Origin: Dipteris shenzhenensis
Taxonomy: Eukaryota; Polypodiophyta; Polypodiopsida; Gleicheniales
NCBI GenBank assembly: GCA_047967505.1
Contig: CM106538.1
DNA length: 64,000 nucleotides
Reading direction: 5' to 3' (one strand)
In this document: positions 20,168-31,330 of the stretch, piece after piece
Layout of the letters: each line of letters starts with the position of its first letter
Position numbering within the stretch: position 1 is the first letter of the stretch
Notes under the pieces: model-generated
What the model saw: the letters and a program-made list of their open reading frames with translations, nothing else
What the model was told of the DNA's origin: nothing
Database searches by the model: none
Position numbers and translations under genes: made by a program

Positions 20168-23100
20168 CTCCCCCTCGAGCTCAATCCCAATTCTTGCACA
20201 CCAAATAGGTCTTTGAACTTGCGTAGCTTCTCTGCGCCCAATGCCTTCGTGAATATGTCAGCTACCTGATCCTCTATGCTGACATAAACTAGATCAATAA
20301 GACCTAGTAAAACCTTCTCCCACACATAGTGATAATGCACCTCAATGTGCTTTGTTCTAGCATGATAGACTGGGTTATTTGCCAAGTGTATACTGCTCAT
20401 GTTGTCACAATAAATGACAACTGGCCCATCTGTAGACTGATGCATATCATAGAGTAGCTTATGCAACCAAGCTACCTCACATGCAGCCATTGCTGCACCC
20501 CTGTACTCAGCCTCTGTGCTCGACAAGGCAACTGTAGGCTGTTTCTTGCTGCTCCAAGTGACTGCAACACTCCCAAAAGAGAACGCATATCCACTGGTAG
20601 ATCGTCTATCAAAAATACTACCAGCCCAATCAGCATCAGTGTATCCATGCAACTGTATTTGAACCCCAGCCTCATAGAATAGTCCATACTGCAATGTGGA
20701 CTTCACATACCTGAGTATGCGTCTAGCCGCATCCAAATGTGGTTTCCTTCGAGCCTGCATAAACTGACTTACCAACCCAACAGCATAGCTCAAATCTAGC
20801 CTGGTAATAGTCATGTAAATCAAACTTCCTACTATATGCGTCTGTACATAGTAGGGTCTTCCAGAAGCTCACCTGCATCTGTGCTCAGCTTCACATTCTG
20901 CTGGACCAAAGAAATTGAAATAGGCTTACAGCTTGTCATCCCATATTTGGATAGAATGTCCAGTCCATACTGCCTCTGCAAGAGCTGTATCCCACTTGGT
21001 GATCTAATCACCTCAATGCCCAAGAAATAACGCAGCTCTCCCAAATCCTTCATCTCAAACTTCTGCCTCAATAGCATTTTCACATGAAGGATATCTTCAT
21101 CACTATTACCTGTGATGATCAAATCATCAACATAAATGACAAGCAGCATAATCCCTTTCTCTGTTTTTCTCACATAGAGTGAGAAATCTGCCTTGGAAAT
21201 CTGAAAGCCAATAGTGACAATATACTGTCCTATCTTGTCAGACCATGTTCTAGGTGCTTGCTTCAAGCCATACAAGGCTTTCTTCAACCTACAAACAAAC
21301 TCAGGATGAATAGCATGAACATAACCTGCTGGCTGCTCCATAAAGACCTCTTCTTGCAAATGCATGCAAGAAGTCATTCTTTACATCCATCTGATGTAAA
21401 GACCATCCCTTTGATGCAACCATAGCAATGGCTGCTCTTACGGTTGCCATCCTTGCAACCGGGCTGAAAGTTTCTTCATAATCAATGCCATATGTCTGTG
21501 CATACCCCTTGACAACTAATCTTGCCTTCTATCTATTCACAGAACCATCTGCATTGTGCTTGATCTTATAAACCCACTTACAGCCAATTGCATTCTTATC
21601 TTTAGGCAAAGGCACCAATTCCCATGTAGCATTTGCATCCAAGGCATCCATTTCTTCATCCATGGCTTTCTCCCATTTTTCATTTCCCATGGCTTGCTCA
21701 AAAGAAGTGGGTTTTGGTTCTTGTATCACTTTGACCATATAGGCATAGTGAATGGCTGTAAATCCATCATATTTCAGCATATCCACAGGATACCTAACCC
21801 TGGTAGACTTGTGCAAAATAGGCTCACTTCCAGGTGCTCTCAAAACATCCCTGGTCTTCCTTACTCCAGGTGTAACAATAGAAGGAATACCCAACTCATC
21901 ATCAATGCTCTGCTCTGAGCCACTGGATTCACCATCCACATAAGAGTGACCTGCATTCACATCAAACATGGGCTGATCTACCTTCTCTTTTCCTTTTCGT
22001 GATACCTGCGTATCACTATCTGCATTGCTTTGAGGAGATTCTCCTGATCTGAATCTACCTGTCCATGGCGAAGTATGTGAACCACTGCTAGAGGACACTG
22101 CACGTCCACTGATATTTTGTGATTGCTACTGTGAATTTTGTGCAGCATTACCATTTTGTGCATCTACATCAATCATCACATTTACTGGTTTATACCAGCT
22201 GCTCATCTCATCAAAAACAACATCTCTGCTCACTGTGAACTTACGTATAGAAGGGTTATAGCATCTATACCCTTTCTGCTGCAGAGAATAACCAATAAAG
22301 ATGCACTTCTCAGCCTTTGGATCCAACTTGGACCTCAACTCATCTGGCACATGAACATAGGCAATGCAACCAAAAATTTTCAAATGAGAAATGTTTGGTT
22401 TCCTACCAGTATACATCTTCTCTGGCGTCATGCCATGTATTGCTGCAGTGGGAGTCCTGTTCATTATATAAACTGCTGTAGCAACTGCTTCAGCCCAATA
22501 ATAATCCCAATAATAATCTGGTAGATCTTTTTCATTTAGCATGGCCCGAGATACCTCTCCAATATGCCTGTTTTTCCTTTCTGCAATTCCATTTTGCTGT
22601 GGGATATGACTGCATGAATATTGCTGCTTTATGCCATGCTCCTGCAGGAACCTTGTAAACTCATTTGAGAGGTACTCTCCCCCTCCATCTGACCTTAGGC
22701 ATTTTATTTGCAGGCCTATTTCTTTTTCAACCATAGCTTTAAAAGCTTTGAAGTGCCCAAACACTTCACTTTTCTTTTTCATAAAATAGACCCAAAGTTT
22801 TCTGCTGAAGTCATCAATAAATGTGACAAAATAGTGACAACCTCCAATAGATGCAGCTTCAGTAGTCCACACATCAGAGTGGATTAATTCCAATGGCTTT
22901 TTACTCTCTTGAACATGCTTAGGAAATGGTTTCCTTGCCTGTTTTCCAAATTGACAGGCTTCACACACCTTATGCATTTCTGCAACCTTGAATTTAGGCA
23001 ATCCTGCAACAATATTTTGGGCCTACATTGATTTAAGTCGTCGTACATTAACATGACCAATGCGTTTATGCCAGATATCAATATCTGCAACTACACCGGT

Positions 23101-24507
23101 CCCATGTGCAAACATTGTTGCACTCAATTCAGGCATGTCTGCATCCAGCGTAAACATCCTGCCTTTCTTCTTTCCTTTTGCTATCAAGCGACCATTATTT
23201 TTCATATCCTCAACAAAACATCCATGAGGATTGAATTTGACCTGCAAGCCCTGCTCAACCATTTGACCAACAGAAACCAGGTTCTTGGTGATGTTTGGGA
23301 CATGAAATACATTAGACAAGTATTTCTTTTTCCCATCCTACATAGACAAAGGAATTTTGCCAATCTGCACAATAGGATGTGCAGTATCATCACCAGTCTC
23401 CACAAATCCTGGTTTTTCCATTTTGCTTGCATCCTGCATCCATTCAGCATGACCTGTCATGTGGTTTGATGCACCTGAGTCAACATACCACACATCATTG
23501 CTTTCTTCTGCACTTGTCACAGAATTTGTCATATGCTGTACCATAAACAAATGTTCATTTCTGTCATCACCCTGTCTACTAGAGGATGCATAATTGCCTT
23601 GCTGCAATTTTCCATTCATAATGTCATTCTGCTTTTTGTAGCAGTCTTTAGCCATATGCCCCATTTTACCATGGTAGTAGCATTCAACATTGCTGTTTGC
23701 ATTTTGGCTTCTTTGCCATCCACCACGAGCCCTTTGGCTCCCCCTGCCTCTAGAGTTACCACGTCCTCCTGCATAGGACTGGTTTTCTTGAGTTTGTTGC
23801 ATATTCTGATTTCTACCACGGCCTCCAGATCGGCCTCCTCTACCTCTGCCTCTACCCCTTCCAGCATTTGAGTAGAAGACAGTTTCTTTTGAGGTTCCTC
23901 CTGAAGAAGATGCACCACCATTTCTTTGCTCTTCAGAAATTAGAAGAGCAATCAACTCCTCAAAATCAAGAAATTTTTCATGGACGGCAACGGATGTCCG
24001 GAACTGTGCATAATCCTTTCCTAGACCATTCAAGTTCACAGAAACTAAATCGTCATCATCCATTGGTGACCCAATGGAAGCAAGTGCATCTGCAATTTTC
24101 TTCACCTTCATGTGGTAGTCATTGATGCTCAATTTTTCTCTCTGCACATTGTGCAGCTCCTGCTTGAGCTGCATTTTCCTGGCTTGTGTATTTGTGCTGT
24201 ACATTTTAGCCAAAGTATCCCATGCCACCTTTGGCGTACTTGCATCCTGAATATGCACAATCATTGAATCTGAAATACTGATAGACAGCCAGTACATAAC
24301 TTTTCTGGATCTCTCATGCCATCCTTTAAATGCCTGCATTTCCTGCTGATTGGGAACATTAGGAAGAACTGGTTCTTCTTCATTTCCTGTAATGAACTCC
24401 CAGTAGCCTTTTCCCATAAGGAAATTCGTCATTCTAAACTTCCATGCTTGGAAGTTGTTCTTGTCAAGCTTTTCAGTGACAATCTGTGAAAGAGAATCAG
24501 ATGCCAT
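20168..24507 (-). pseudogene. Copia-2 gag-pol pseudogene (copy B2)
   Basis: Gag starts MASDSLSQIV at 24507. It has an RGRGRGG-rich segment and one zinc knuckle in which the second Cys is His (CYYHGKMGHMAKDC, about 23685-23640). Protease YVDSGASNHM lies near 23480. Integrase (23080-22500) keeps SDGGGEYLS. RT (21600-20830) keeps YVDD near 21130, and RNase H ends near 20120 inside the LTR. Breaks include TAG at about 23339 (a Gln codon elsewhere), TAG near 23024 and 22127 (also at Gln codons), a TAC-to-TAG change near 21530, a small deletion near 21370 and a 2-bp insertion near 20833. A direct repeat of about 12 bp (GATTATTATTGG type) near 22500 adds four residues. Confidence 0.92.
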
Positions 24508-25004
24508 TACAGACCACTGCAAAATATTCTGTCACTGCGAAAGACACAGCTTCTGCCTCACAAGGGCAAATCTGCAAACCTGACGAAAGTGGTTTTTTTT
24601 TTTTTTTGACCACACAGTCACTTCCTAGTGACGATTTTGCATCAACAGGCAATAAGGATGATTCTGCAACTCCTAATATCTCTGCGCACAGGCATATGAT
24701 GCAATTTCTACGGCAACTTTTCACCGACCTGCAGAACAGTGGTCGCACATCAAAAATAGGGCCTCTTCCTGAGTGCCTGCGGAGAACTTCCGCCTCCAAA
24801 ACGGGCCCCAAAATGACCTCGAATCAGAAAAATAAAGAAATGCCCCAAAAAGGGCTTCTCAATCTGAGACAGTGCACTCTTGCACTTTCGGCTGTGCTAC
24901 CTGTAGAGATTTGCTCCCAAACTCGAAAAAGGAAAGCAACACTGGTCCTCTTACCAGGACACTGCAAACTTGGTTTGCTTTCTTGAGCTCCTTACCATGA
25001 ACAA

Positions 25005-25017
25005 GGCTCTGATACCA
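25005..25017 (-). other. Copia-2 primer-binding site (copy B2)
   Basis: TGGTATCAGAGCC on the minus strand directly after the 5' LTR, matching initiator-Met tRNA. Confidence 0.92.
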
Positions 25018-25370
25018 TGTGAAGATAGTGGGAGAGAGGGAAGGAGTCTCACTTGAGGCTTTCTCACAAGCACAATGGGGGAATACACACAAAGGTGGAG
25101 GCTGAAAACAATTTTTCTCTTCTTAGTTGTGAAAGCCAAAAAGAACTCTAGTACAAAGAAATAGAAGAACCCTATATGTGGGTCTCAAACCAAACTCAAC
25201 TAACTAAGGTGGCATACTAACTGAGCCACGAACTAGTGTAGATAAGGATAGCTATCATCCAGCTATTATTTGTGGGCGGTGTACCAACCGCATCTATAGC
25301 TAACAAGTCGGTGACATAAATGCACAACGGTCACCCTGGCACATCGCGAGTGGAGCTCGATATCTCAACA
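25018..25370 (-). repeat. Copia-2 5' LTR (copy B2)
   Basis: 353 bp with TG...CA ends. It differs from the 3' LTR by about ten substitutions and one or two small indels. Confidence 0.94.
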
Positions 25371-25602
25371 CAACCCACTTTGTGAAGTAGTATGTGGCCA
25401 CAATAATGTAGCGTGCTTGTGTTTCCTTTGTGGCTGGATGTATGGGTCCCATGAAGTCAATTCCATATTTTTCAAATGGTTGTTGTTGATGGTTGTTGTT
25501 GAGTGGTAATTGCTGTTAAGGGGTTGAAATCCTTGTGTTGGGATTGATGGTCCTTTGACATACATATCTTTTAGCATAGTCATAACCATCTACCCAAAGT
25601 GT
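25371..25602 (-). pseudogene. Ty3/Gypsy integrase relic, N-terminal part
   Basis: On the minus strand this ends with KYGIDFMGPIHPATKE, carrying the first catalytic Asp, then ATYYFTKWV up to the CAACC target duplication. The reading frame resumes directly at 19813. Upstream are DYAKR and VCQRT, remnants of the integrase zinc-finger region. The fragment is cut at 25602 by the next Copia-2 LTR. Joined with 18974-19813 it supplies all three D, D and E positions, but with stops. Confidence 0.82.
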
Positions 25603-25954
25603 TGTGAAGATAGTGGGAGAGAAGGAAGGAGTCTCACTGCAGCTTTCTCACATACACAATGGGGGAATACACACAAAGGTGGAGGCTGAAAACAATTTTT
25701 CCTCTTCTTAGTTGTGAAAGCCAAAAGAACTCTAGTACAAAGAAATAGAAGAACCCTATATGTGGGTCTCAAACCAAACTCAGATAACTAAGGTGGCATA
25801 CTAACTGAGCCACGAACTAGAGTGCATAAGGATAGCTATCATCCAACTATTATTCATGGGCGGTGTACCAACCGCATCTACAGCTAACAAGTCGGTGACA
25901 TAAATGCACAATGGTCACCCTGGCATATCACGAGATGAGCTCGATATCTCAACA
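25603..25954 (-). repeat. Copia-2 3' LTR (copy B3)
   Basis: 352 bp with TG...CA ends, similar to the other Copia-2 LTRs. No matching 5' LTR remains. Confidence 0.92.
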
Positions 25955-28900
25955 CTCCCCCTCGAGCTCAATCCCAATTCCTACACACCAAGCAGGTCTC
26001 TGAACTTGCGCAGCTTCTCTGTGCCCAATGCCTTCATGAATATGTCAGCTACCTGATCCTCTATGCTGACATAAACTAGATCAATAAGACCTAGTAAAAC
26101 CTTCTCCCGCACATAGTGATAATGCACCTCAATGTGCTTTGTTCTAGCATGATAGACTGGGTTATTTGCCAAGTGTATACTGCTCGTGTTGTCACAGTAA
26201 ATGACAACTAGCCCATTCTGATGCATATCATAACATAACTTACGCAACCAAGCTGCCTCACATGCAGCAGCAAATCCAGGGCATGGGAACATTGAGTGTT
26301 ACCACTGTGGCAAGAAGGGTAATATGCAAAAAGATTGCTACAAGCTGAAAATGACAACTGGCCCATCTGTAGACTGATGCATATCATAAAGTAGCTTATG
26401 CAACCAAGATACCTCACATGTAGCCATTGCTGCACCCCTGTACTTAGCCTCTGTGCTCGACAAGGCAACTGTAGGTTGTTTCTTGCTACTCCAAGTGACT
26501 GCAGCACTCCCAAAAGAGAACGCATATCCACTGGTAGATCGTCTATCAGAAATACTACCAACCTAATCAGCATCAGTGTATCCATGCAGCTATATCTGAA
26601 CCCCAGTCTCATAAAATAGTCCATACTACAATGTGGACTTCACATACCTGAGTATGCATCTAGCCGCATCCAAATGCGGTTTCCTTGGAGCCTGCATAAA
26701 TTGACTTACTAATCCAACAGCATAGCTCAAATCTAGCCTGGTAATAGTCATATAAATCAAACTTCCTACTATGCATCTGTACATAGTAGGGTCTTCCAGA
26801 AGCTCACTTGCATCTGCGCTTAGCTTCACATTCTGCTGCAAAGGAACTGAAATAGTCTTACAGCCTGTCATCCCATATTTGGATAGCATGTCCAATCCAT
26901 ACTGCCTCTGCAAGAGCCATATCCCACTTGGTGATCTAATCACCTCAATGCCCAAGAAATAGCGCAGCTCTCCCAAATCCTTCATCTCAAACTTCTGCTT
27001 CAATAGCATTTTCACATGAATAATATCTTCATCACTATCGTCTGTGATGATCAAATCATCAACATAAATGACAAGCAGCATAATACCTTTCTCTGTTTTT
27101 CTCACATAAAGTGAGAAATCTGCCTTGGAAATGTGAAAGCCAATAGTGACAAGATATTATCCTATCTTGTTAGACCATGCTCTAGGTGCTTGCTTCAAGC
27201 CATACAAGGCTTTCTTCAACCTACAAACAAACTCAGGATGAACAGCATAAACATAACCTGGTGGCTGCTCCATAAAGACCTCTTCTTGCAAATCACCATG
27301 CAAGAAGGCATTCTTTACATCCATCTGATGTAAAGACCATCCCTTTGATGCAACCATAGCAATGACTACTCTTACAGTTGCCATCCTTGCAACCGGACTG
27401 AATGTTTCTTCATAATCAATGCCATATATCTGTGCGTATCCCTTGACAACTAATCTTGCCTTGTATCTGCTCACAGAACCATCTGCATTGTGCTTCACCT
27501 TATAAACCCACTTACAGCCAATTGCATTCTTATCTTTAGGCAAAGGCACCGATTCCCATGTAGCATTTGCTTCCAAGGCATCCATTTCTTCATCCATGGC
27601 TTTCTCCCATTTTTCTTTTCCCATGGCTTGCTCAAAAGAAGTGGGTTCTGGTTCCTATATCACTTTGACCATATAGGCATAGTGAATGGCTGTAAATCCA
27701 TCATATTTCAGCCTATCCATAGGATACCTAGCTCTGGTAGACCTACACAAAATAGGCTCACTTATAGGTGCTCTCAAAACATCCTTGGTCTTCCTTACTC
27801 TAGGTGTAACAACAGAAGGAATACCCAACTCATCATCAATGCTTTGTTCTGAGCCACTGGATTCACCATTCACATAAGAGTGACCTGCATTCACATCAAA
27901 CATGGGCTGATCTACCTTCTCTTTTCCTTTTCGTGATACCTGCATACCACTATCTGCATTGCTTTGAGGAGATTCTCATTATCTCAATCTGCCTGTCCAT
28001 GGCGAAGTATGTGAACCACTGCTAGAGGACACTGTAGGTCCACTAATATTTTGTGATTGCTGTTGTGAATTCTGTGCAGCATTACCATTTTGTGCATCTA
28101 CATCATCAATCACATTTACTGGTTTATACCAGCTTCTCATCTCATAAAAAACAACATCTCTGCTCACTATAAACTTACAAGTAGAAGGGTTATAGCATCT
28201 ATACCCTTTTTGCTACAGAGAATAACGAATAAAGATGCACTTTTGAGCTTTTGGATCTAGCTTGGACCTCAACTCATTTGGCACATGAACATAGGTAATG
28301 CAACCAAAAATTTTTAAATGAGAAATATCTGGTTTCCTACCAGTATACATCTCCTCTGGCGTCATGCCATGTATTGCTGCAGTGGGAGTCCTGTTCATTA
28401 TGTAAACTGTTGTAGCAACTGCTTCAGCCCAATAATAATCTGGTAGGTCTTTTTCATTTAGCATGGCCCGAGATACCTCTCCAATATGCCTGTTTTTCCT
28501 TTCTGCAAGTCCATTTTGCTGTGGGGTATGACTGCATGAATATTGCTGCTTTATGCCATGCTCCTGCAGGAACCTTGCAAACTCATTTGAGAGGTACTCT
28601 CCCCCTTCATTTGACCTTAGGCATTTTATTTGCAGGCCTGTTTCTTTTTCAACCATAGCTTTAAAAGCTTTGAAATGCCCAAACACTTCACTTTTCTTTT
28701 TCATAAAATACACCCAAACTTTTCTACTGTAGTCATCAATAAAAGTGACAAAAATGACAACCTCCAATAGATGCAGCTTTAGTAGTCCACACATCAGAGT
28801 GGATTAAGGCTTCTTACTCTCTTGAACATGTTTAGGAAATGGTTTCCTTTCTTGTTTTCCAAATTGACAGGCTTCACATACCTTATGCATTTCTACAACC

Positions 28901-29662
28901 TTGAATTTAGGCAATCTTGCAACAATATTTTGGGCCTGCATTGATTTAAGTCACTGTACATGAACATGACCAATGCGTTTATGCCAGATATCAATATCTA
29001 CAACTACACCGGTCCCTTGTGCAAACATTGCTGCACTCAATTCAGGCATGTCCACATGCAACGTAAACATCCTGCCCTTCTTCTTTCCTTTTGCTATCAA
29101 GCGACTGTTATTTTTCATATCCTCAATGAGGATTAAATCTGACCTGCAAGCCCTACTCAACCATTTGATCGATAGAAACCAGGTTCTTGGTGATATTTGG
29201 GACATGAAATACATCAGACAAGTATTTCTTTTTCCCATCCTGCATAGATGAAAGAATTTTACCAATCTGCACAATAGGATGTGTAGTATCATCACCAGTC
29301 TCCACAATCTTGGTCTTTCCATTTTCCTTGCATCCTGCATCCATTTTGCATGACCTGTCATGTGGTTTGACGCACCTGAGTCAACATACCACACATCATT
29401 GCATTCTTCTGCACTTGTCATAGAATTGGTCATGTGCTGCACAACCATAAGTAGATGCTCATTTCTGTCATCACCCTGTCTACTAAAAGATGCATAATTC
29501 CCTTGCTGCAATTTTCCATTCATGATGTCATTCTGCTTTTTATAGCAGTCTTTAGCCATATGACCCATTTTACCACAGTAGTAGCATTCAACATTGCTGT
29601 TTGCATTTTGGCCTCTCTGCCATCCACCACGACCTCTTTGGCTCCCCCTACCTCTAGAGTTG
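25955..29662 (-). pseudogene. Copia-2 gag-pol pseudogene (copy B3) with foreign patch
   Basis: Contains zinc-knuckle remnants (MGHMAKDC near 29560), protease YVDSGASNHM, and integrase with the second catalytic Asp changed (RSNEGGEYLS, near 28610). RT keeps YVDD (near 27065). RNase H is interrupted at about 26277-26349 by a patch of Copia-1 gag sequence in the opposite sense, including a CYHCGKKGNMQKDC knuckle readable on the plus strand. The patch is followed by a second copy of the flanking RNase H codons. Several frameshifts and stops lie elsewhere (27655, 28170, 28800). Confidence 0.9.
26277..26349 (+). other. Copia-1 gag zinc-knuckle patch inside Copia-2 RNase H
   Basis: About 73 bp on the plus strand encoding a Copia-1 knuckle region, ending CYKLK. 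Its left edge (GCAGCAAATCCAGGGCATGGG) is the same chimeric junction seen at 9700-9730 on the other strand. On the right, the Copia-2 segment ATGACAACTGGCCCATCTG resumes with duplication of nearby RNase H sequence. Confidence 0.88.
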
Positions 29663-30359
29663 CTTCTTGCTGAATTAAATCACTTAAATGCATTGCTCCA
29701 ATAGTCCAGACAGAGGAAAGACATAAAAAACACATACGAGGAGAAATGCCGCATCTCCGCTACATATTCTCAACAAGCATGAGATGCAAAGGTCGCACTC
29801 TAACATATTGAAGACAGAGGCCGTGTTCGTAACTAGGGTCCTAATTTTGTGGGCCTGACTGTTAGAAAACCCTCTACCCTTCTGGTGTGTATTACATTTG
29901 TGGATGATGGACCTTTATGTCCAAATTTTACATGGCTAACCATGTATACTTTGAACTTATATAATATGGCGCAAGCTATTGCCATGTTTGGGGAAATGTT
30001 GCTTAATGTAAATTGGCATGGTTACTTAACCTACACTTTTAAAATACAATATTATTTTATTTTATAATTGTTTGAGAAGCTGCAATTTTGCCTTTACAAA
30101 TTAGCCATTCATGAAATTATAAATCTTCCCGCACACTTTGATGGAGGCTTAACCTCCCTGAGTAAAGTATCCTTGGAAAGATTTATAACTTCATTAGTGG
30201 CTAGCACACATCGCTCCACCACTTGCTATTTACAACTTTGCATAGTCGACAAGTTGCTCGAATGTGCATATGGAAAGAGGAAAATGTAGTAATTTGCCTC
30301 GTTCGAATGTGCATGCACGTGTGCATGACAATCCTTGGAAGCTTCCTTCAAAGTGCAAC
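29663..30359. other. Unassigned sequence between B3 and the hAT relic
   Basis: No protein domain recognised. Its right part may be upstream sequence of the hAT relic, but no BED zinc finger could be read. Confidence 0.3.
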
Positions 30360-31330
30360 ATAGATGGCTTGGGTTTCATAATGCCTAGTTATGATGCCCT
30401 CCGTAAACAGCATGTTCGATGTATACTACAATAGGATGAAATTGGAGATGCAGCAAGTGGTTTACAATGCCGACATTGAGAAAACGGCTTGCACCATTGT
30501 ATCAGACAGATATAAGAATGTTAGTAAGAGGCCCCTGATCAATGTCATGGTTGTGACGTTCAAAGGCAAGGCTTTTCAACAATCGATTAATACGAGCGGT
30601 GAGGCCTCGGGGGTTGCACTGTTAAGAAACCCTATGTATCATGTGCATTCAAGGGGTATTTAAAACACCCCTTGACTAAAATTTTCCCCCCAATAAAAAC
30701 CCCTCTTTACTTATGAACTAACTGAATTTTTTCTAAAGTTGAATTAAAAAACTCCTCTTGTTATTGTAATCCTATTAAATTTTTCCAAAATGTTTAATAA
30801 AAAATATCCCTCCTTGTGAATGCATGTGGTATACTAAAATTTTGTGAGGTGAACCTCCCGGGAGTGAGGCTAAGACGCAAGATAATTTATTGCGGAGCAG
30901 CTAAGTAGATGTATTGAAGATATTGGTCCTGACAATATTATTCAACTAATTACTAATAATGCTAAGAATTTTTGAAAGGCTGGAAAAACTATAAATCACA
31001 GATATGGATGTATTTTGCATCACCATGCTCGTGCCTTTGTCTGGACCTTGTCTTGGAGGATTGGTACAAAACACCTGAGACCCAGTTAGTCAAAGTTGTT
31101 GTGATGAGGCTCAAAAATTCGTGCTATACTTTCTTAACCATGAGCGATTACTTGGCATATTTAGGAATCACCAACTTGCGAATCACCCGCTAGAGCTTCT
31201 GAATCCAAGTGTAACACATTTTGGCACAAACTATATAATGATGGAGTGGTTGTTAAAGCAGTAGGGGCTTGTGATCAAGACATTATTTAGTGCAAATGCT
31301 ACAGAGTGGATAACTGAGCTGTGTTTGAGC
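30360..31330 (+). pseudogene. Degraded hAT-family transposase (DUF659 region)
   Basis: Pieces in shifting plus frames give NIDGLGFIMPSYDALR (30360-30410), then TACTIVSDRYKN and KRPLINVMVV (30480-30560), the signature of the DUF659 part of plant hAT-like transposases (usually SDGWTD...RPLIN). After the small element at 30606-30862 the relic continues with IEDIGPDNIIQLITNNAKN (30915-30970), SCLCLDLVLEDW (about 31020-31060) and then NATEWITEL (about 31300). The conserved Gly-Trp of the SDGW block is lost, and frameshifts and stops occur throughout. No terminal repeats of the hAT element itself were found. Confidence 0.75.
30606..30862. mobile_element. Small TIR element 1 (MITE-like) in the hAT relic
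   Basis: 257 bp with imperfect inverted ends: left CTCGGGGGTTGCAC, right on the reverse strand CCCGGGAGGTTCAC, then CATGTGCATTC / CATGCATTC further in. It is flanked by an 8-bp near-duplication, GGTGAGGC (30598-30605) and AGTGAGGC (30863-30870). The interior is AT-rich with no coding capacity. It is related to the element at 36945-37191. Confidence 0.75.

Larger units (their letters stand above)
19814..25370 (-). mobile_element. Complete Copia-2 element (copy B2) inside Gypsy integrase
   Basis: LTRs at 25018-25370 (5') and 19814-20167 (3'), about 353 bp each and about 3% different. The target duplication is exact CAACC (19809-19813 and 25371-25375). On the minus strand the primer-binding site TGGTATCAGAGCC (25017-25005) directly follows the 5' LTR, and a GAGGGGGAG tract precedes the 3' LTR. 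It is inserted between the first and second catalytic Asp codons of the Gypsy integrase. Confidence 0.95.
25603..29662 (-). mobile_element. 5'-truncated Copia-2 element (copy B3)
   Basis: Minus-strand copy with 3' LTR, RNase H, RT, integrase, protease and the end of gag. It stops at about 29662 in the Arg/Gly-rich part of gag, within about 5 bp of the point where copy B4 has a gag deletion. The 5' LTR and primer-binding site are missing, so no target duplication can be assigned. Confidence 0.9.

Noticed and set aside
24590-24610. Poly(T) run as a retrogene poly(A) tail
   Set aside because: It lies within the leader of Copia-2 copy B2, where the other copies have ordinary sequence; a simple homopolymer expansion explains it.
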